Origin: Streptomyces sp. SM10 | GTDB lineage: Bacteria; Actinomycetota; Actinomycetes; Streptomycetales; Streptomycetaceae | Reading direction: 5' to 3' | DNA: 64,000 bases | Assembly: GCF_002910915.1 (NCBI RefSeq) | Contig: NZ_NEUF01000186.1 | Location: 66,494-130,493, forward strand | Part shown: positions 43,451 through 51,626 of the stretch, one piece after another | Position numbering within the stretch: the first letter of the stretch is position 1 | Layout of the letters: every line of letters begins with the position of its first letter | Made by a program: the position numbers and the translations under genes | Notes under the pieces: generated by a model | What the model was told of the DNA's origin: nothing | Database searches by the model: none | Seen by the model: only the letters and a program-made list of their open reading frames with translations

Positions 43451-44545
43451 ATGGCAGGCTCTGTTCATTGCGAGCCTGTAGTCGAGGAGAGTGAATCCTT
43501 GCGGTCCGACGCCAACATCGCGGGACCGATGACCGATCCGGTCCCCGGTCCCCGTACCGAGTCCCTGGGGGACGGTGTTTCACGTGAAACACCGCCGCCG
43601 ATGGACGACACCCCCATTGGTCGTGCTGCTCAGCTGGCGGTCGAGGCCCTCGGCCGCGCCGGTGAAGGGCTGCCACGGCCGGACCGGACACGCGTCATGG
43701 TCGTGGCCAACCAGAAGGGTGGTGTGGGCAAGACGACCTCGACGGTCAACCTTGCCGCGTCGCTCGCACTTCACGGTGCGCGTGTTCTGGTGGTGGACCT
43801 CGACCCGCAGGGGAATGCCTCCACGGCCCTGGGGATCGACCATCACGCCGAAGTCCCCTCCATCTACGACGTCCTGGTGGAGAGCATGCCGCTCTCCGAG
43901 GTGGTTCAGCCGGTCCCGGACGTTGAAGGTCTCTTCTGTGCTCCCGCAACCATCGATCTCGCCGGTGCGGAGATCGAGCTGGTGTCGCTGGTGGCACGGG
44001 AGAGTCGGCTGCAGCGGGCGATCCAGGCGTATGACCAGCCGCTGGACTACATCCTCATCGACTGTCCTCCCTCGCTCGGCCTTCTGACGGTCAACGCTCT
44101 GGTGGCCGGCGCGGAGGTGCTCATCCCGATCCAGTGCGAGTACTACGCACTGGAGGGACTCGGTCAGCTGCTGCGCAACGTCGATCTGGTCCGGGGCCAT
44201 CTCAATCCCGACCTGCACGTATCGACGATCCTGCTCACGATGTACGACGGCAGGACCAGGCTTGCCTCGCAAGTCGCGGAGGAGGTGCGCACCCACTTCG
44301 GCAAGGAAGTGCTGCGGACCAGCATCCCGCGTTCCGTGCGGATCTCCGAGGCGCCGAGCTACGGACAGACGGTCCTGACGTACGACCCGGGGTCCAGCGG
44401 GTCGCTGTCCTATCTCGAGGCGGCTCGTGAGATCGCGCTGAGAGGTGTTGGCGTGCATGACGAGGCCCAGCACGCCCCTGCGGGCGAGCCTGCCCACACG
44501 GGCGTCCAGAACAGCCGGCAGAGCAATTCGGAGGGCATGCAGTGA
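43451..44545 (+). CDS. parA: Chromosome partitioning ATPase ParA
   Basis: 364 aa. Deviant Walker A KGGVGKTT (residues 89-96), VVDLDPQGNAST, and IDCPPSLG as Walker B. Streptomyces ParA forms polar assemblies and positions ParB-origin complexes. The N-terminus is uncertain: the frame is open from 43217, but I chose ATG MAGSVHCEPV because parS site 1 and two DnaA boxes lie upstream; MTDPVPGP at 43529 is another option. parS site 2 is translated inside it. The stop overlaps parB by 4 bp. Confidence 0.93.
   Translation: MAGSVHCEPVVEESESLRSDANIAGPMTDPVPGPRTESLGDGVSRETPPPMDDTPIGRAAQLAVEALGRAGEGLPRPDRTRVMVVANQKGGVGKTTSTVNLAASLALHGARVLVVDLDPQGNASTALGIDHHAEVPSIYDVLVESMPLSEVVQPVPDVEGLFCAPATIDLAGAEIELVSLVARESRLQRAIQAYDQPLDYILIDCPPSLGLLTVNALVAGAEVLIPIQCEYYALEGLGQLLRNVDLVRGHLNPDLHVSTILLTMYDGRTRLASQVAEEVRTHFGKEVLRTSIPRSVRISEAPSYGQTVLTYDPGSSGSLSYLEAAREIALRGVGVHDEAQHAPAGEPAHTGVQNSRQSNSEGMQ
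43577..43590. other. parS site 2 (inside parA)
   Basis: Perfect GTTTCACGTGAAAC within the parA coding sequence; read in frame it encodes V-S-R-E-T (residues 43-47). Confidence 0.95.
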
Positions 44546-45642
44546 GCGAACGTCGTAGAGGACTGGGGCGTGGGCTCGGTGCGCTGATTCCCGCAGCTCC
44601 GCAGGAGAAGCAGATCGCGAGTCCCGCGCCGAGTGCGAACGCGGCAGGTGCCTCTCCCGTGCTCACCGCCGAGCGCGGGGTGGCTGCGGCGAAGGTAGCC
44701 GCCCTTCCGTCCGGCCCCTTGGTCCCTGAGCCGAGTTCTCCTGTAGGAGAATCAGCGCCCGTCGCCGGGCAGACCGATTCTGCCGGGGCGTACTTCGCTG
44801 AGATTCCCCTCGATTCGATTACGCCCAACCCGAAGCAGCCTCGTGAAGTCTTCGACGAGGACGCTCTGGCCGAGCTGGTGACCTCCGTCAAGGAGGTCGG
44901 TCTCCTCCAGCCGGTCGTGGTGCGCAAGGTCGACGAGGACCGCTACGAGCTCATCATGGGTGAGCGCCGCTGGAGGGCGTGCGGCGAAGCCGGTTTGGAG
45001 CGCATCCCGGCGATCGTCCGTGCGACGGACGACGAGAAGCTGCTTCTCGACGCGCTTCTGGAGAACCTTCACCGGGCGCAGCTGAACCCCTTGGAGGAGG
45101 CAGCGGCGTATGACCAGCTGCTGAAGGATTTCAAGTGCACCCATGACCAGCTGGCGGACCGGATCGGCCGGTCACGTCCTCAGGTGTCGAACACGCTCCG
45201 TCTGCTCCGGCTCTCCCCGCCGGTTCAGCGCAGGGTCGCGGCGGGGGTGATCTCGGCCGGACACGCGAGGGCGCTCCTGTCGGTGGATGACTCAGGGGAG
45301 CAGGACCGGCTGGCGCACCGCATCGTGGCCGAAGGGCTCTCGGTGCGCGCGGTCGAGGAGATCGTGAACCTCCTCGGATCCGAGCCCACGAGTTCGGCGA
45401 AGCCCCGGGGGCCCCGGGCCGGCGGCCGGGTCTCGCCGGCTCTGACCGATCTCGCGTCCCGCCTCTCGGACCGCTTCGAGACGCGGGTGAAGGTCGACCT
45501 CGGGCAGAAGAAGGGAAAGATCGTCGTCGAGTTCGCCTCGATGGAGGATCTGGACCGCATTCTTGGCAGCCTTGCTCCGGGTGAGGGACGCGTGCTGGAG
45601 CGGAGCGTCGAGGAAGAGCAGGCTGAGGCTGACGAGGCCTGA
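44542..45642 (+). CDS. parB: Chromosome partitioning protein ParB
   Basis: 366 aa parS-binding CTPase clamp. N-terminal disordered region to about 85, then the CTP/arginine patch GERRWRA (140-146), the HTH region THDQLADRIGRSRPQVSNTLRLL, and a C-terminal dimerisation domain. Its targets are the six parS sites in this window. It starts GTG, overlapping parA, and is followed by a strong terminator. Confidence 0.97.
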   Translation: MSERRRGLGRGLGALIPAAPQEKQIASPAPSANAAGASPVLTAERGVAAAKVAALPSGPLVPEPSSPVGESAPVAGQTDSAGAYFAEIPLDSITPNPKQPREVFDEDALAELVTSVKEVGLLQPVVVRKVDEDRYELIMGERRWRACGEAGLERIPAIVRATDDEKLLLDALLENLHRAQLNPLEEAAAYDQLLKDFKCTHDQLADRIGRSRPQVSNTLRLLRLSPPVQRRVAAGVISAGHARALLSVDDSGEQDRLAHRIVAEGLSVRAVEEIVNLLGSEPTSSAKPRGPRAGGRVSPALTDLASRLSDRFETRVKVDLGQKKGKIVVEFASMEDLDRILGSLAPGEGRVLERSVEEEQAEADEA

Positions 45643-45662
45643 GTCTGCCGGAAGCCGAGGGT

Positions 45663-45700
45663 GGGCCGCGTCACGGGAAAGTTCTTCCGTGACGCGGCCC
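45663..45700 (+). terminator. parAB terminator
   Basis: Perfect 14-bp stem GGGCCGCGTCACGG / CCGTGACGCGGCCC, 10-nt loop, then CCCTTT. Confidence 0.85.
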
Positions 45701-45802
45701 CCCTTTGCCGTCTCTCGGTATCCCCATCACCTCTGGGTGGATACGATGCGTTCTGGTATGCCGTATCCACCACCGTGATCCACCTCAGAGGAGGCGGGGG
45801 CA

Positions 45803-46060
45803 GTGCGATCAGTGAATCGCAGCCACCTGGTGACAGTCGGGTTGGGCCTTGGCGCTGTCGGAGGCTTCGTCGGCAGCTTGTTCCGAGAACGGAGTGCGCT
45901 GACAGCCGCGCGTGATGCGGCGGGCGAAGGAAGCGAGGAACCGCCTTCATGGGGCGACGGCTTGTACCGCTCACACTGGACAACCTTCCGGATCTCCCCA
46001 GGCGCTGCCGCTCGTGTGTCTTCTGGGAACTTGATCCGGTCAGCGGGAAAGCTGCGATAA
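45803..46060 (+). CDS. Possible small membrane protein, overlapping GNAT gene
   Basis: 85-codon frame starting GTG after AGAGGAGGCGGGG, with an N-terminal hydrophobic stretch (LVTVGLGLGAVGGFVGSLF). It overlaps the start of the acetyltransferase in another frame by about 110 bp. The first 45 codons look plausible; the overlapping part does not. It could be a leader peptide or spurious. Confidence 0.3.
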   Translation: MRSVNRSHLVTVGLGLGAVGGFVGSLFRERSALTAARDAAGEGSEEPPSWGDGLYRSHWTTFRISPGAAARVSSGNLIRSAGKLR

Positions 46061-46566
46061 GGGACGGCAGAGCCGAGCTCGAGAAGGAAGCCTGGATCTC
46101 CGCAGTGCTGCTGGAGTGGGGCTCCTGCGGGCGGGTCGTCTATGTGGATGACGTGGCGGCCGGCTTCGTTCTCTACGCACCTCCCGCCTACGTTCCTCGC
46201 TCCACGGCCTTTCCCACCAGCCCTGTGTCTCCCGACGCCGTGCAGCTGATGACCGCCCTGATCGTTCCAGGTTTCCAAGGGCAGGGACTCGGCCGTGTGA
46301 TGGTCCAGACGGTTGCCAAGGATCTGTTGCGACGCGGGTTCAAGGCGATCGAGGCGTTCGGCGACGCGCGGTGGGAGGAGCCGGCCTGTGTGCTGCCGGC
46401 GGATCACCTGCTCGCGGTCGGCTTCAAGACCGTACGGCCCCACCCCGTGCATCCGCGGCTGAGACTTGAGCTGCGTACGACGCTCTCCTGGAAGGAAGAC
46501 GTCGAGCTGGCACTGGACAGACTGCTGGGTGCGGTACAGAAGGAGCCGGTGTTGCGGCCTCTCTGA
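45949..46566 (+). CDS. GNAT-family N-acetyltransferase
   Basis: 205 aa. The GNAT acetyl-CoA loop is visible in MTALIVPGFQGQGLGRVMVQTVAKDLLRRGFKAI (pattern Q-G-x-G-x). An N-terminal CRSCVFWELDP block is typical of the family found next to parB in streptomycetes. The substrate is unknown. It converges on trxA through a shared terminator that overlaps a parS site. Confidence 0.88.
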   Translation: MGRRLVPLTLDNLPDLPRRCRSCVFWELDPVSGKAAIRDGRAELEKEAWISAVLLEWGSCGRVVYVDDVAAGFVLYAPPAYVPRSTAFPTSPVSPDAVQLMTALIVPGFQGQGLGRVMVQTVAKDLLRRGFKAIEAFGDARWEEPACVLPADHLLAVGFKTVRPHPVHPRLRLELRTTLSWKEDVELALDRLLGAVQKEPVLRPL

Positions 46567-46595
46567 GAGGCGCATCCGATGGCGGGGACAAGGAG

Positions 46596-46627
46596 AAACG
46601 GGCCCACCCCGGAGGGTGGGCCCGTTT
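46596..46627. terminator. Bidirectional terminator between GNAT gene and trxA
   Basis: Perfect 14-bp stem AAACGGGCCCACCC / GGGTGGGCCCGTTT with a 4-nt loop. The last four bases are also the first four of parS site 3. Confidence 0.88.
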
Positions 46628-46637
46628 CACGTGAAAC
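46624..46637. other. parS site 3
   Basis: Perfect GTTTCACGTGAAAC, overlapping the right arm of the terminator between the GNAT gene and trxA. Confidence 0.95.
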
Positions 46638-46662
46638 CGTCAGCCGCTGCAGGCGTCGCCGG

Positions 46663-46998
46663 CTACTTCTGGGTGATGAAGGCTTCGAGGTCGCGGATGA
46701 TCGCGGCCTTCGGCTTGGCGCCGACGATGGTCTTGGCGACCTCGCCACCCTGGTACACGTTGAGCGTGGGGATCGACATCACGCCGTACTTCGCAGCGAT
46801 TCCCGGGTTCTCGTCGATGTTGAGCTTGACGATCTCGATCTCGTCGCCGTATTCGGCCGCGATGGCCTCCAGCGAAGGCGCGATCTGGCGGCACGGGCCG
46901 CACCAGGCCGCCCAGAAGTCCACCAGCACGGGCTTGTCGTTCTTCAGGACGTCCTCATCGAACGAGTCGTCGGTTACGTTCTTCAGCGCGCCGGCCAC
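46663..46998 (-). CDS. trxA: Thioredoxin
   Basis: 111 aa, redox site WCGPC (Cys33, Cys36), then PTLNVYQGG. Reduces protein disulfides with electrons from TrxB. It starts GTG, 53 bp downstream of trxB on the same strand; expected to be carried by the sigma-R-type promoter upstream of trxB. Confidence 0.97.
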   Translation of the reverse strand: MAGALKNVTDDSFDEDVLKNDKPVLVDFWAAWCGPCRQIAPSLEAIAAEYGDEIEIVKLNIDENPGIAAKYGVMSIPTLNVYQGGEVAKTIVGAKPKAAIIRDLEAFITQK

Positions 46999-47051
46999 GG
47001 CGGCCTCCTTAACTTCGCGGGGGTGTGGGTCTGGGGAGTAGGGGGGTGCCG

Positions 47052-48023
47052 TCAGACTGCCGGGGTCTTCTCCGGCTCGGGGAGCTGCTCGTCGGAGAGC
47101 GCGGCCAGGAACCGCTCTGCGTCGAGTGCTGCCGAGCAGCCGGTCCCGGCTGCGGTGATGGCCTGCCGGTAGGTGTGGTCGACGACGTCGCCGGCGCCGA
47201 AGACACCCTTCAGGTTGGTGCGCGTCGAGGGAGCCTCGACCTTGAGGTAGCCCTCGTCGTCGAGGTCCAGCTGGCCCTTGAAGAGCTCCGTGCGGGGGTC
47301 GTGACCGACGGCGATGAACAGGCCCGTCACCGGAAGCTCGGAGGTCTCACCGGTCTTGGTGTTGCGGAGGGTGAGGCTCGAGAGCTTCTGGTCGCCGTGC
47401 ACGGTGGCGACCTCGCTGTCCCACGCGAACTTGATCTTCGGGTCTGCGAATGCACGCTCCTGCATGGCCTTGGAGGCACGCAGGGAGTCACGGCGGTGGA
47501 CGATGGTGACCGACTTGGCGAACCGGGAGAGGAAGGTGGCCTCCTCCATCGCGGTGTCGCCGCCGCCGACCACGGCAATGTCCTGGTCCTTGAAGAAGAA
47601 GCCGTCGCAGGTGGCGCACCAGGAGACACCACGCCCGGAGAGCGCGTCCTCGTTCGGCAGGCCGAGCTTGCGGTGCTGCGATCCCGTGGTGACGATGACC
47701 GCCTTGGCGCGGTGCACGGTGCCTGCGGTGTCCGTGACGGTCTTGACGTCTCCGGAGAGGTCGACGGAGACCACGTCGTCGGGGATGAGTTCGGCGCCGA
47801 AGCGCTCCGCCTGGGCACGCATGTTGTCCATGAGCTCAGGGCCCATGATTCCGTCCTGGAAGCCCGGGAAGTTCTCCACGTCGGTGGTGTTCATCAGAGC
47901 ACCGCCGGCGGTGACAGCGCCCTCGAACACCAGCGGCTTCAGCGACGCGCGAGCGGTGTACAGGGCGGCGGTGTAACCAGCCGGTCCGGAGCCGATGATG
48001 ATCACATTACGGACGTCGCTCAC
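47052..48023 (-). CDS. trxB: Thioredoxin-disulfide reductase
   Basis: 323 aa flavoprotein, NADPH-dependent. FAD site IIGSGPAGYTAALYTAR, redox pair CATC (Cys136, Cys139), NADPH site VVGGGDTAMEEA and the C-terminal FAD block GVFGAGDVVD. It starts GTG. Cotranscribed with trxA; the oxidative-stress promoter lies 70-96 bp upstream. Confidence 0.97.
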   Translation of the reverse strand: MSDVRNVIIIGSGPAGYTAALYTARASLKPLVFEGAVTAGGALMNTTDVENFPGFQDGIMGPELMDNMRAQAERFGAELIPDDVVSVDLSGDVKTVTDTAGTVHRAKAVIVTTGSQHRKLGLPNEDALSGRGVSWCATCDGFFFKDQDIAVVGGGDTAMEEATFLSRFAKSVTIVHRRDSLRASKAMQERAFADPKIKFAWDSEVATVHGDQKLSSLTLRNTKTGETSELPVTGLFIAVGHDPRTELFKGQLDLDDEGYLKVEAPSTRTNLKGVFGAGDVVDHTYRQAITAAGTGCSAALDAERFLAALSDEQLPEPEKTPAV

Positions 48024-48092
48024 GGGTTCTTCCTCGTCTCTGCAGACTGCCTACTGCCTACTGGGGTCGGTTCCACGACTCTCACCCCACCC

Positions 48093-48119
48093 AACGGATC
48101 CTACGGGGCATGCATTCCC
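48093..48119 (-). promoter_or_regulatory. Sigma-R-type promoter of trxBA
   Basis: On the minus strand: GGGAAT, 18-bp spacer, GTT. This matches the S. coelicolor sigma-R consensus GGAAT-N18-GTT exactly and is placed as expected for thiol-oxidative-stress control of trxBA. Confidence 0.85.
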
Positions 48120-48149
48120 GAAATGCCGGTCCGGCTCACGGCCTGGCCG

Positions 48150-49067
48150 TCAGGGGCGTGCGTAGGACTGCGTGAGCAGCAGTCGTCCCTTCGCCGCAGG
48201 CGTGGAATCCACGCACGCCGCGTCGACGACATAGGCCCGCACACGGCTCGAGTCGGTCGCGTCAGGCAGTACGACGAGGAACGCGGCGATGCCTTGGTAG
48301 CTGCCCTCTTCCACCGCCAGGGCTGGGGCGTCCCGGCCCGTGCCCTGTTGGACGCAGGGCGGGACATCCACGACCGGTGCACGCAGCGGTGTGCGGGGAG
48401 TCGCGGCGTCGGGAGAGGCGTCCCCCGGGGACGACTTGGTGTCCAGGGATGGCTTGCCCGGATCCCTGCCCGGAGCCTCGGGAGCTGTCGCCCCCCTCAG
48501 AAGTACGTGTACCTGGCCTTCCAGCGTGCTTTCCGAGAAGTCCGCCCCGCTCTTCTCTGCGGCGCTGACACCACGGTCGGCCATCGAGCCGGCCGAATCC
48601 TGGGACGGTTGGATGGCTTGGAGAAGGAAGACGCTCATACCGACGGCCGCCGCACCGAAGGCAGCGCCGAGGATCACCGTGCGGCGACGACGGCGGGACG
48701 GCCCCCGGCCGGGGCCGGTGGCCCCGCGAGGACGTCCTGCAGGCCGAGCGGCGGCAGCGCCCTCGGCGGGCGGATCGTATGTTTCACGTGAAACGGAGAT
48801 CGCGGCCGTGGCGGTGGGTGGTGCTTCCGCCGCCAGAGCCGTGTCGATGCGGTCGGCGATGTCCTGGGGCATCGGCTCGTGAACCGGCGCCACCCCTCCG
48901 AGGAGGGAGCGGATCTCCTCCAGGGAGGCGTAGACGTCGCCGCACTCGTCGCAGGCTTCGATGTGATGGCGAAGGGCTGCTTCTCGGGACGGCGGGAGGA
49001 GATCCTCGGTGAGATCGGAGATCTCCGAGATGTCCGGGTGTCGAGCCGTGTCGGCCGTGTCTGTCAT
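48150..49067 (-). CDS. Zinc-finger-type anti-sigma factor, predicted
   Basis: 305 aa. The N-terminal domain has the ZAS-like pattern H-x3-C-x2-C (HHIEACDEC, about residues 33-41), then a Pro/Ala-rich linker, one membrane helix (about 147-167) and an extracytoplasmic C-terminal domain with a late cysteine (CVDST). It overlaps the ECF sigma gene by 4 bp, the standard sigma/anti-sigma layout. A parS site is translated within it. The signal it senses is unknown. Confidence 0.85.
   Translation of the reverse strand: MTDTADTARHPDISEISDLTEDLLPPSREAALRHHIEACDECGDVYASLEEIRSLLGGVAPVHEPMPQDIADRIDTALAAEAPPTATAAISVSRETYDPPAEGAAAARPAGRPRGATGPGRGPSRRRRRTVILGAAFGAAAVGMSVFLLQAIQPSQDSAGSMADRGVSAAEKSGADFSESTLEGQVHVLLRGATAPEAPGRDPGKPSLDTKSSPGDASPDAATPRTPLRAPVVDVPPCVQQGTGRDAPALAVEEGSYQGIAAFLVVLPDATDSSRVRAYVVDAACVDSTPAAKGRLLLTQSYARP
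48781..48794. other. parS site 4 (inside anti-sigma gene)
   Basis: Perfect GTTTCACGTGAAAC within the anti-sigma coding sequence; encodes V-S-R-E-T on the minus strand. Confidence 0.95.
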
Positions 49068-49768
49068 GCGAGCCCACCTCCACCCTTTACCGCGGCAGGG
49101 TCGCCGTCACCTGCGTCTCGTGGTCCTGACGCAGGTGGGACGGATGTCCCCCGCGTCCGGTTCCTTCCCGTGGAGCCGTCCTCGGCTTCCCCTCCGGTGC
49201 TGCGCAGGTGGGTCAGCAGAGGCAGCAGTCTGGCCCGACCACGCGCACAGCGGCTCTTCACCGTGCCGGTCGGCACATCGAGGACGCGGGCGGCCTCTGC
49301 CACGGGGTAGGCCTGCATATCCACGAGCACGAGAGCGGCACGCTGGTCGGCGGGGAGGGTGGCGAGGGCTTCTATCAGCTGACGGTGGAGGTCCTGCCGT
49401 TCGGCCGGCGCCTCGGCGGACTCGTGCGGCTCCAGGAGCTGTTCCAGCCGTTCGGTGTCGTCGACCGGTGAGGTCTTGCGTGAGGACGCCTTGCGAGCAC
49501 GGTCGAGGCAGGCGTTGACCGTGATCCTGTGCAGCCATGTGGTGACGGCGGACTGACCACGGAACGTGTGAGCCGCGCGGAACGCGGAGACCAAGGCGTC
49601 CTGCACGGCATCGGCAGCCTCCTCCCGGTCGCCGAGGGTGCGCAGGGCCACGGCCCAGAGCCGGTCCCGGTGGCGCCGCACGAGCTCGCCGAAAGCGTCG
49701 GGATCGCCTGCGACGTGCTGGGCCAGGAGGTCCTGGTCACTGGTGTCGGCGAATCCGGCGTCGTCCAA
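49064..49768 (-). CDS. sigM: ECF RNA polymerase sigma factor SigM
   Basis: 234 aa. Sigma region 2 (DAFGELVRRHRDRLWAVALRTLGDREEAADAVQDALVSAFR) and region 4 (LPADQRAALVLVDMQAYPVAEAARVLDVPTGTVKSR) are separated by a charged linker. The C-terminal extension of about 40 residues is unconserved. It is paired with a zinc-type anti-sigma gene; the gene order (sigM beside trxBA and murJ) matches other streptomycetes and mycobacteria. Confidence 0.92.
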   Translation of the reverse strand: MDDAGFADTSDQDLLAQHVAGDPDAFGELVRRHRDRLWAVALRTLGDREEAADAVQDALVSAFRAAHTFRGQSAVTTWLHRITVNACLDRARKASSRKTSPVDDTERLEQLLEPHESAEAPAERQDLHRQLIEALATLPADQRAALVLVDMQAYPVAEAARVLDVPTGTVKSRCARGRARLLPLLTHLRSTGGEAEDGSTGRNRTRGTSVPPASGPRDAGDGDPAAVKGGGGLA

Positions 49769-49793
49769 CGGTGAGCCCCCTCCCCTGATGCCG

Positions 49794-51494
49794 TCAGCTA
49801 GTGACCTTGATGTCCGAGATCTTGCCCCGGTAGTTCCCGTCGGAACTCGGAGGCAGCTTGGTCAACCAGACCAGAAGGTACCGCGCCTGCACCGGCTTGT
49901 CGGGCTTCAGGGACACTTTTGTTCCGGTTCCCTTGGCGACCTCGCCGAATCCGTCGGGCATCTGAGGAACGGACGAGTCCTCGGTGGTCCGCAGCTCGAC
50001 AGAGGTGCTGCCGCCCAGGAAGGACACGTCGACGTTGCCCACCTGCTGGACCTTGCCGAGGTCGAGAACGACTCCGACGCCTTCCTTGAGCCGTCCGAAA
50101 TCGGCGCTGAAGTAGCCGGACGTGTTCCAGTAGGAGCTCGCATCGCCGTCGTAGACGTTCTTTATCGAGCCGGGCTTCTCCGAACCGTCTGCACCGAGCG
50201 GGTCGTAGTCCTGGGCTCCCACGATGGTGACGGGCTTGCTGGGCGCGACAGCGTTCTTGTCGTCGCCCCCCTCCTGGTTCGTCTGCGTGGGGACCTGCTC
50301 ACCCGAGTCCTTGCCCCGGTCGAGGACGGTCTCCGCCAGCTGCCAGCTACCGAGGCCCAGGGCGGCGATGAGCAGCGCGGACACCGCCCACTTCAGCGCC
50401 TTGCCCGTGCGGCTCTGGAGCGGGGCCGGAGGGGCCGTGATGACCGGCTGGGTGGCGGACGTGGGGCGCGCGGAAGGGCGCCCGTAGGTGCCCTGCTGGT
50501 AGGTCGTGCGCTGGTACTCGGGCGGCGCGGTGAAGGCGGGCTCAGGGGGGAGGATCCGCTCCATGGCCGCGACGGCCTTCGCGAGCTCGTCCGGGGTGGT
50601 GCACGGCTGTTCCTGCCGCGACGCGGTGGCGCCGTCGTTGGCCAGCGCGCGCATGGCGAGCTCGGACAGACCGCGGTGGACGCCGGCACGCACCTGGTCA
50701 GGGGGGATCAGGCCCAGGTCCTTGGGGAGCCCGGAGAGACCGTAGGCGTCGCTCTCGTAAGGCCACCGACGGGTCAGTGCCGCGTAGAGAAGCGCTCCGA
50801 CGGCCTCGGTGTCCGTGCGGAGAGGCTGGTCGGCGGTGATGCCCCGCAGAGCGGCGTTCACGGCCAGACCGCGGATCCGGTACTGGCCGGTCGAGCTGCG
50901 CAGGACCGCACCGGGCGTGAGGCGCAGATGCGCGAGCCCTTCGCGGTGTGCTGCGGCCATGGCCTGGGAGATCTGACTCACGAGCTGATAGGCGTCGTGG
51001 GCTTCCAGGGGGCCCGCTGCCAGCAGGGCCGTGAGCTCGGTGGCGTCGGGAAGCCATTCGTGGACGACGTAGACGAGGTCGTCCTCCTCCACGGCGTCCA
51101 GGACCTGGACGAAACGAGGGTCGCCGAGCAGGGCGGAGGAGCGGGCCGCGGCCAGCACCGAGCGGGCGCGCGGGTGATCGGCGGGCAGCAGGTGGACACC
51201 CACCGCACGCCGCAGCTTCTCGTCGACAGCCCGCCAGCTGCTGAATCCGTCCAGCCGGGTGACGCACTCCTCGAGGCGGTAGCGTCTGGCCAGTTTGTGC
51301 CCGCTGTGCAGATCGGGCGACGCCGGAACGGCCTCCTGGCCGTCCTGCCCGCTGCCCGCGTCCTTGGCGCTTGCGCCGTCTGCGTCCTTGGTTTGTGCCG
51401 TCCCGTCGGTCGTGGCCGCGTCCGCCTTGGCGGTCAGCGGCTCGTCGCCGCTGTTGTCGGCCACGTCGACAGCAGCCGTGCTACGTTCCGCCAC
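49794..51494 (-). CDS. Membrane pseudokinase with extracellular discoidin-like domain, MurJ neighbour
   Basis: 566 aa. A kinase-like fold occupies about residues 70-310 but lacks catalytic residues: no glycine loop, AVGVHLL where VAIK should be, HLRLTPGAVL for HRDxKxxN, and RGLAVN for DFG. A membrane helix (about 370-390) is followed by a C-terminal domain resembling galactose-binding/F5-8C (VYDGDASSYWNTSG). Mycobacterial MviN carries an equivalent pseudokinase and extracellular domain fused to the flippase; here it is a separate gene 132 bp after murJ. Confidence 0.88.
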   Translation of the reverse strand: MAERSTAAVDVADNSGDEPLTAKADAATTDGTAQTKDADGASAKDAGSGQDGQEAVPASPDLHSGHKLARRYRLEECVTRLDGFSSWRAVDEKLRRAVGVHLLPADHPRARSVLAAARSSALLGDPRFVQVLDAVEEDDLVYVVHEWLPDATELTALLAAGPLEAHDAYQLVSQISQAMAAAHREGLAHLRLTPGAVLRSSTGQYRIRGLAVNAALRGITADQPLRTDTEAVGALLYAALTRRWPYESDAYGLSGLPKDLGLIPPDQVRAGVHRGLSELAMRALANDGATASRQEQPCTTPDELAKAVAAMERILPPEPAFTAPPEYQRTTYQQGTYGRPSARPTSATQPVITAPPAPLQSRTGKALKWAVSALLIAALGLGSWQLAETVLDRGKDSGEQVPTQTNQEGGDDKNAVAPSKPVTIVGAQDYDPLGADGSEKPGSIKNVYDGDASSYWNTSGYFSADFGRLKEGVGVVLDLGKVQQVGNVDVSFLGGSTSVELRTTEDSSVPQMPDGFGEVAKGTGTKVSLKPDKPVQARYLLVWLTKLPPSSDGNYRGKISDIKVTS

Positions 51495-51626
51495 CGTCGT
51501 TCCTGCCTCCCCATCCGTTGCGCGATGCCAGCCAGCCAGCCTGCACAGTCACGCCAATTGTGCCCACACTCCGGCGCTATGCACGACACGCGGTGTCCAG
51601 CGATGGTTGTGCGGTTCGGAGCGCGT

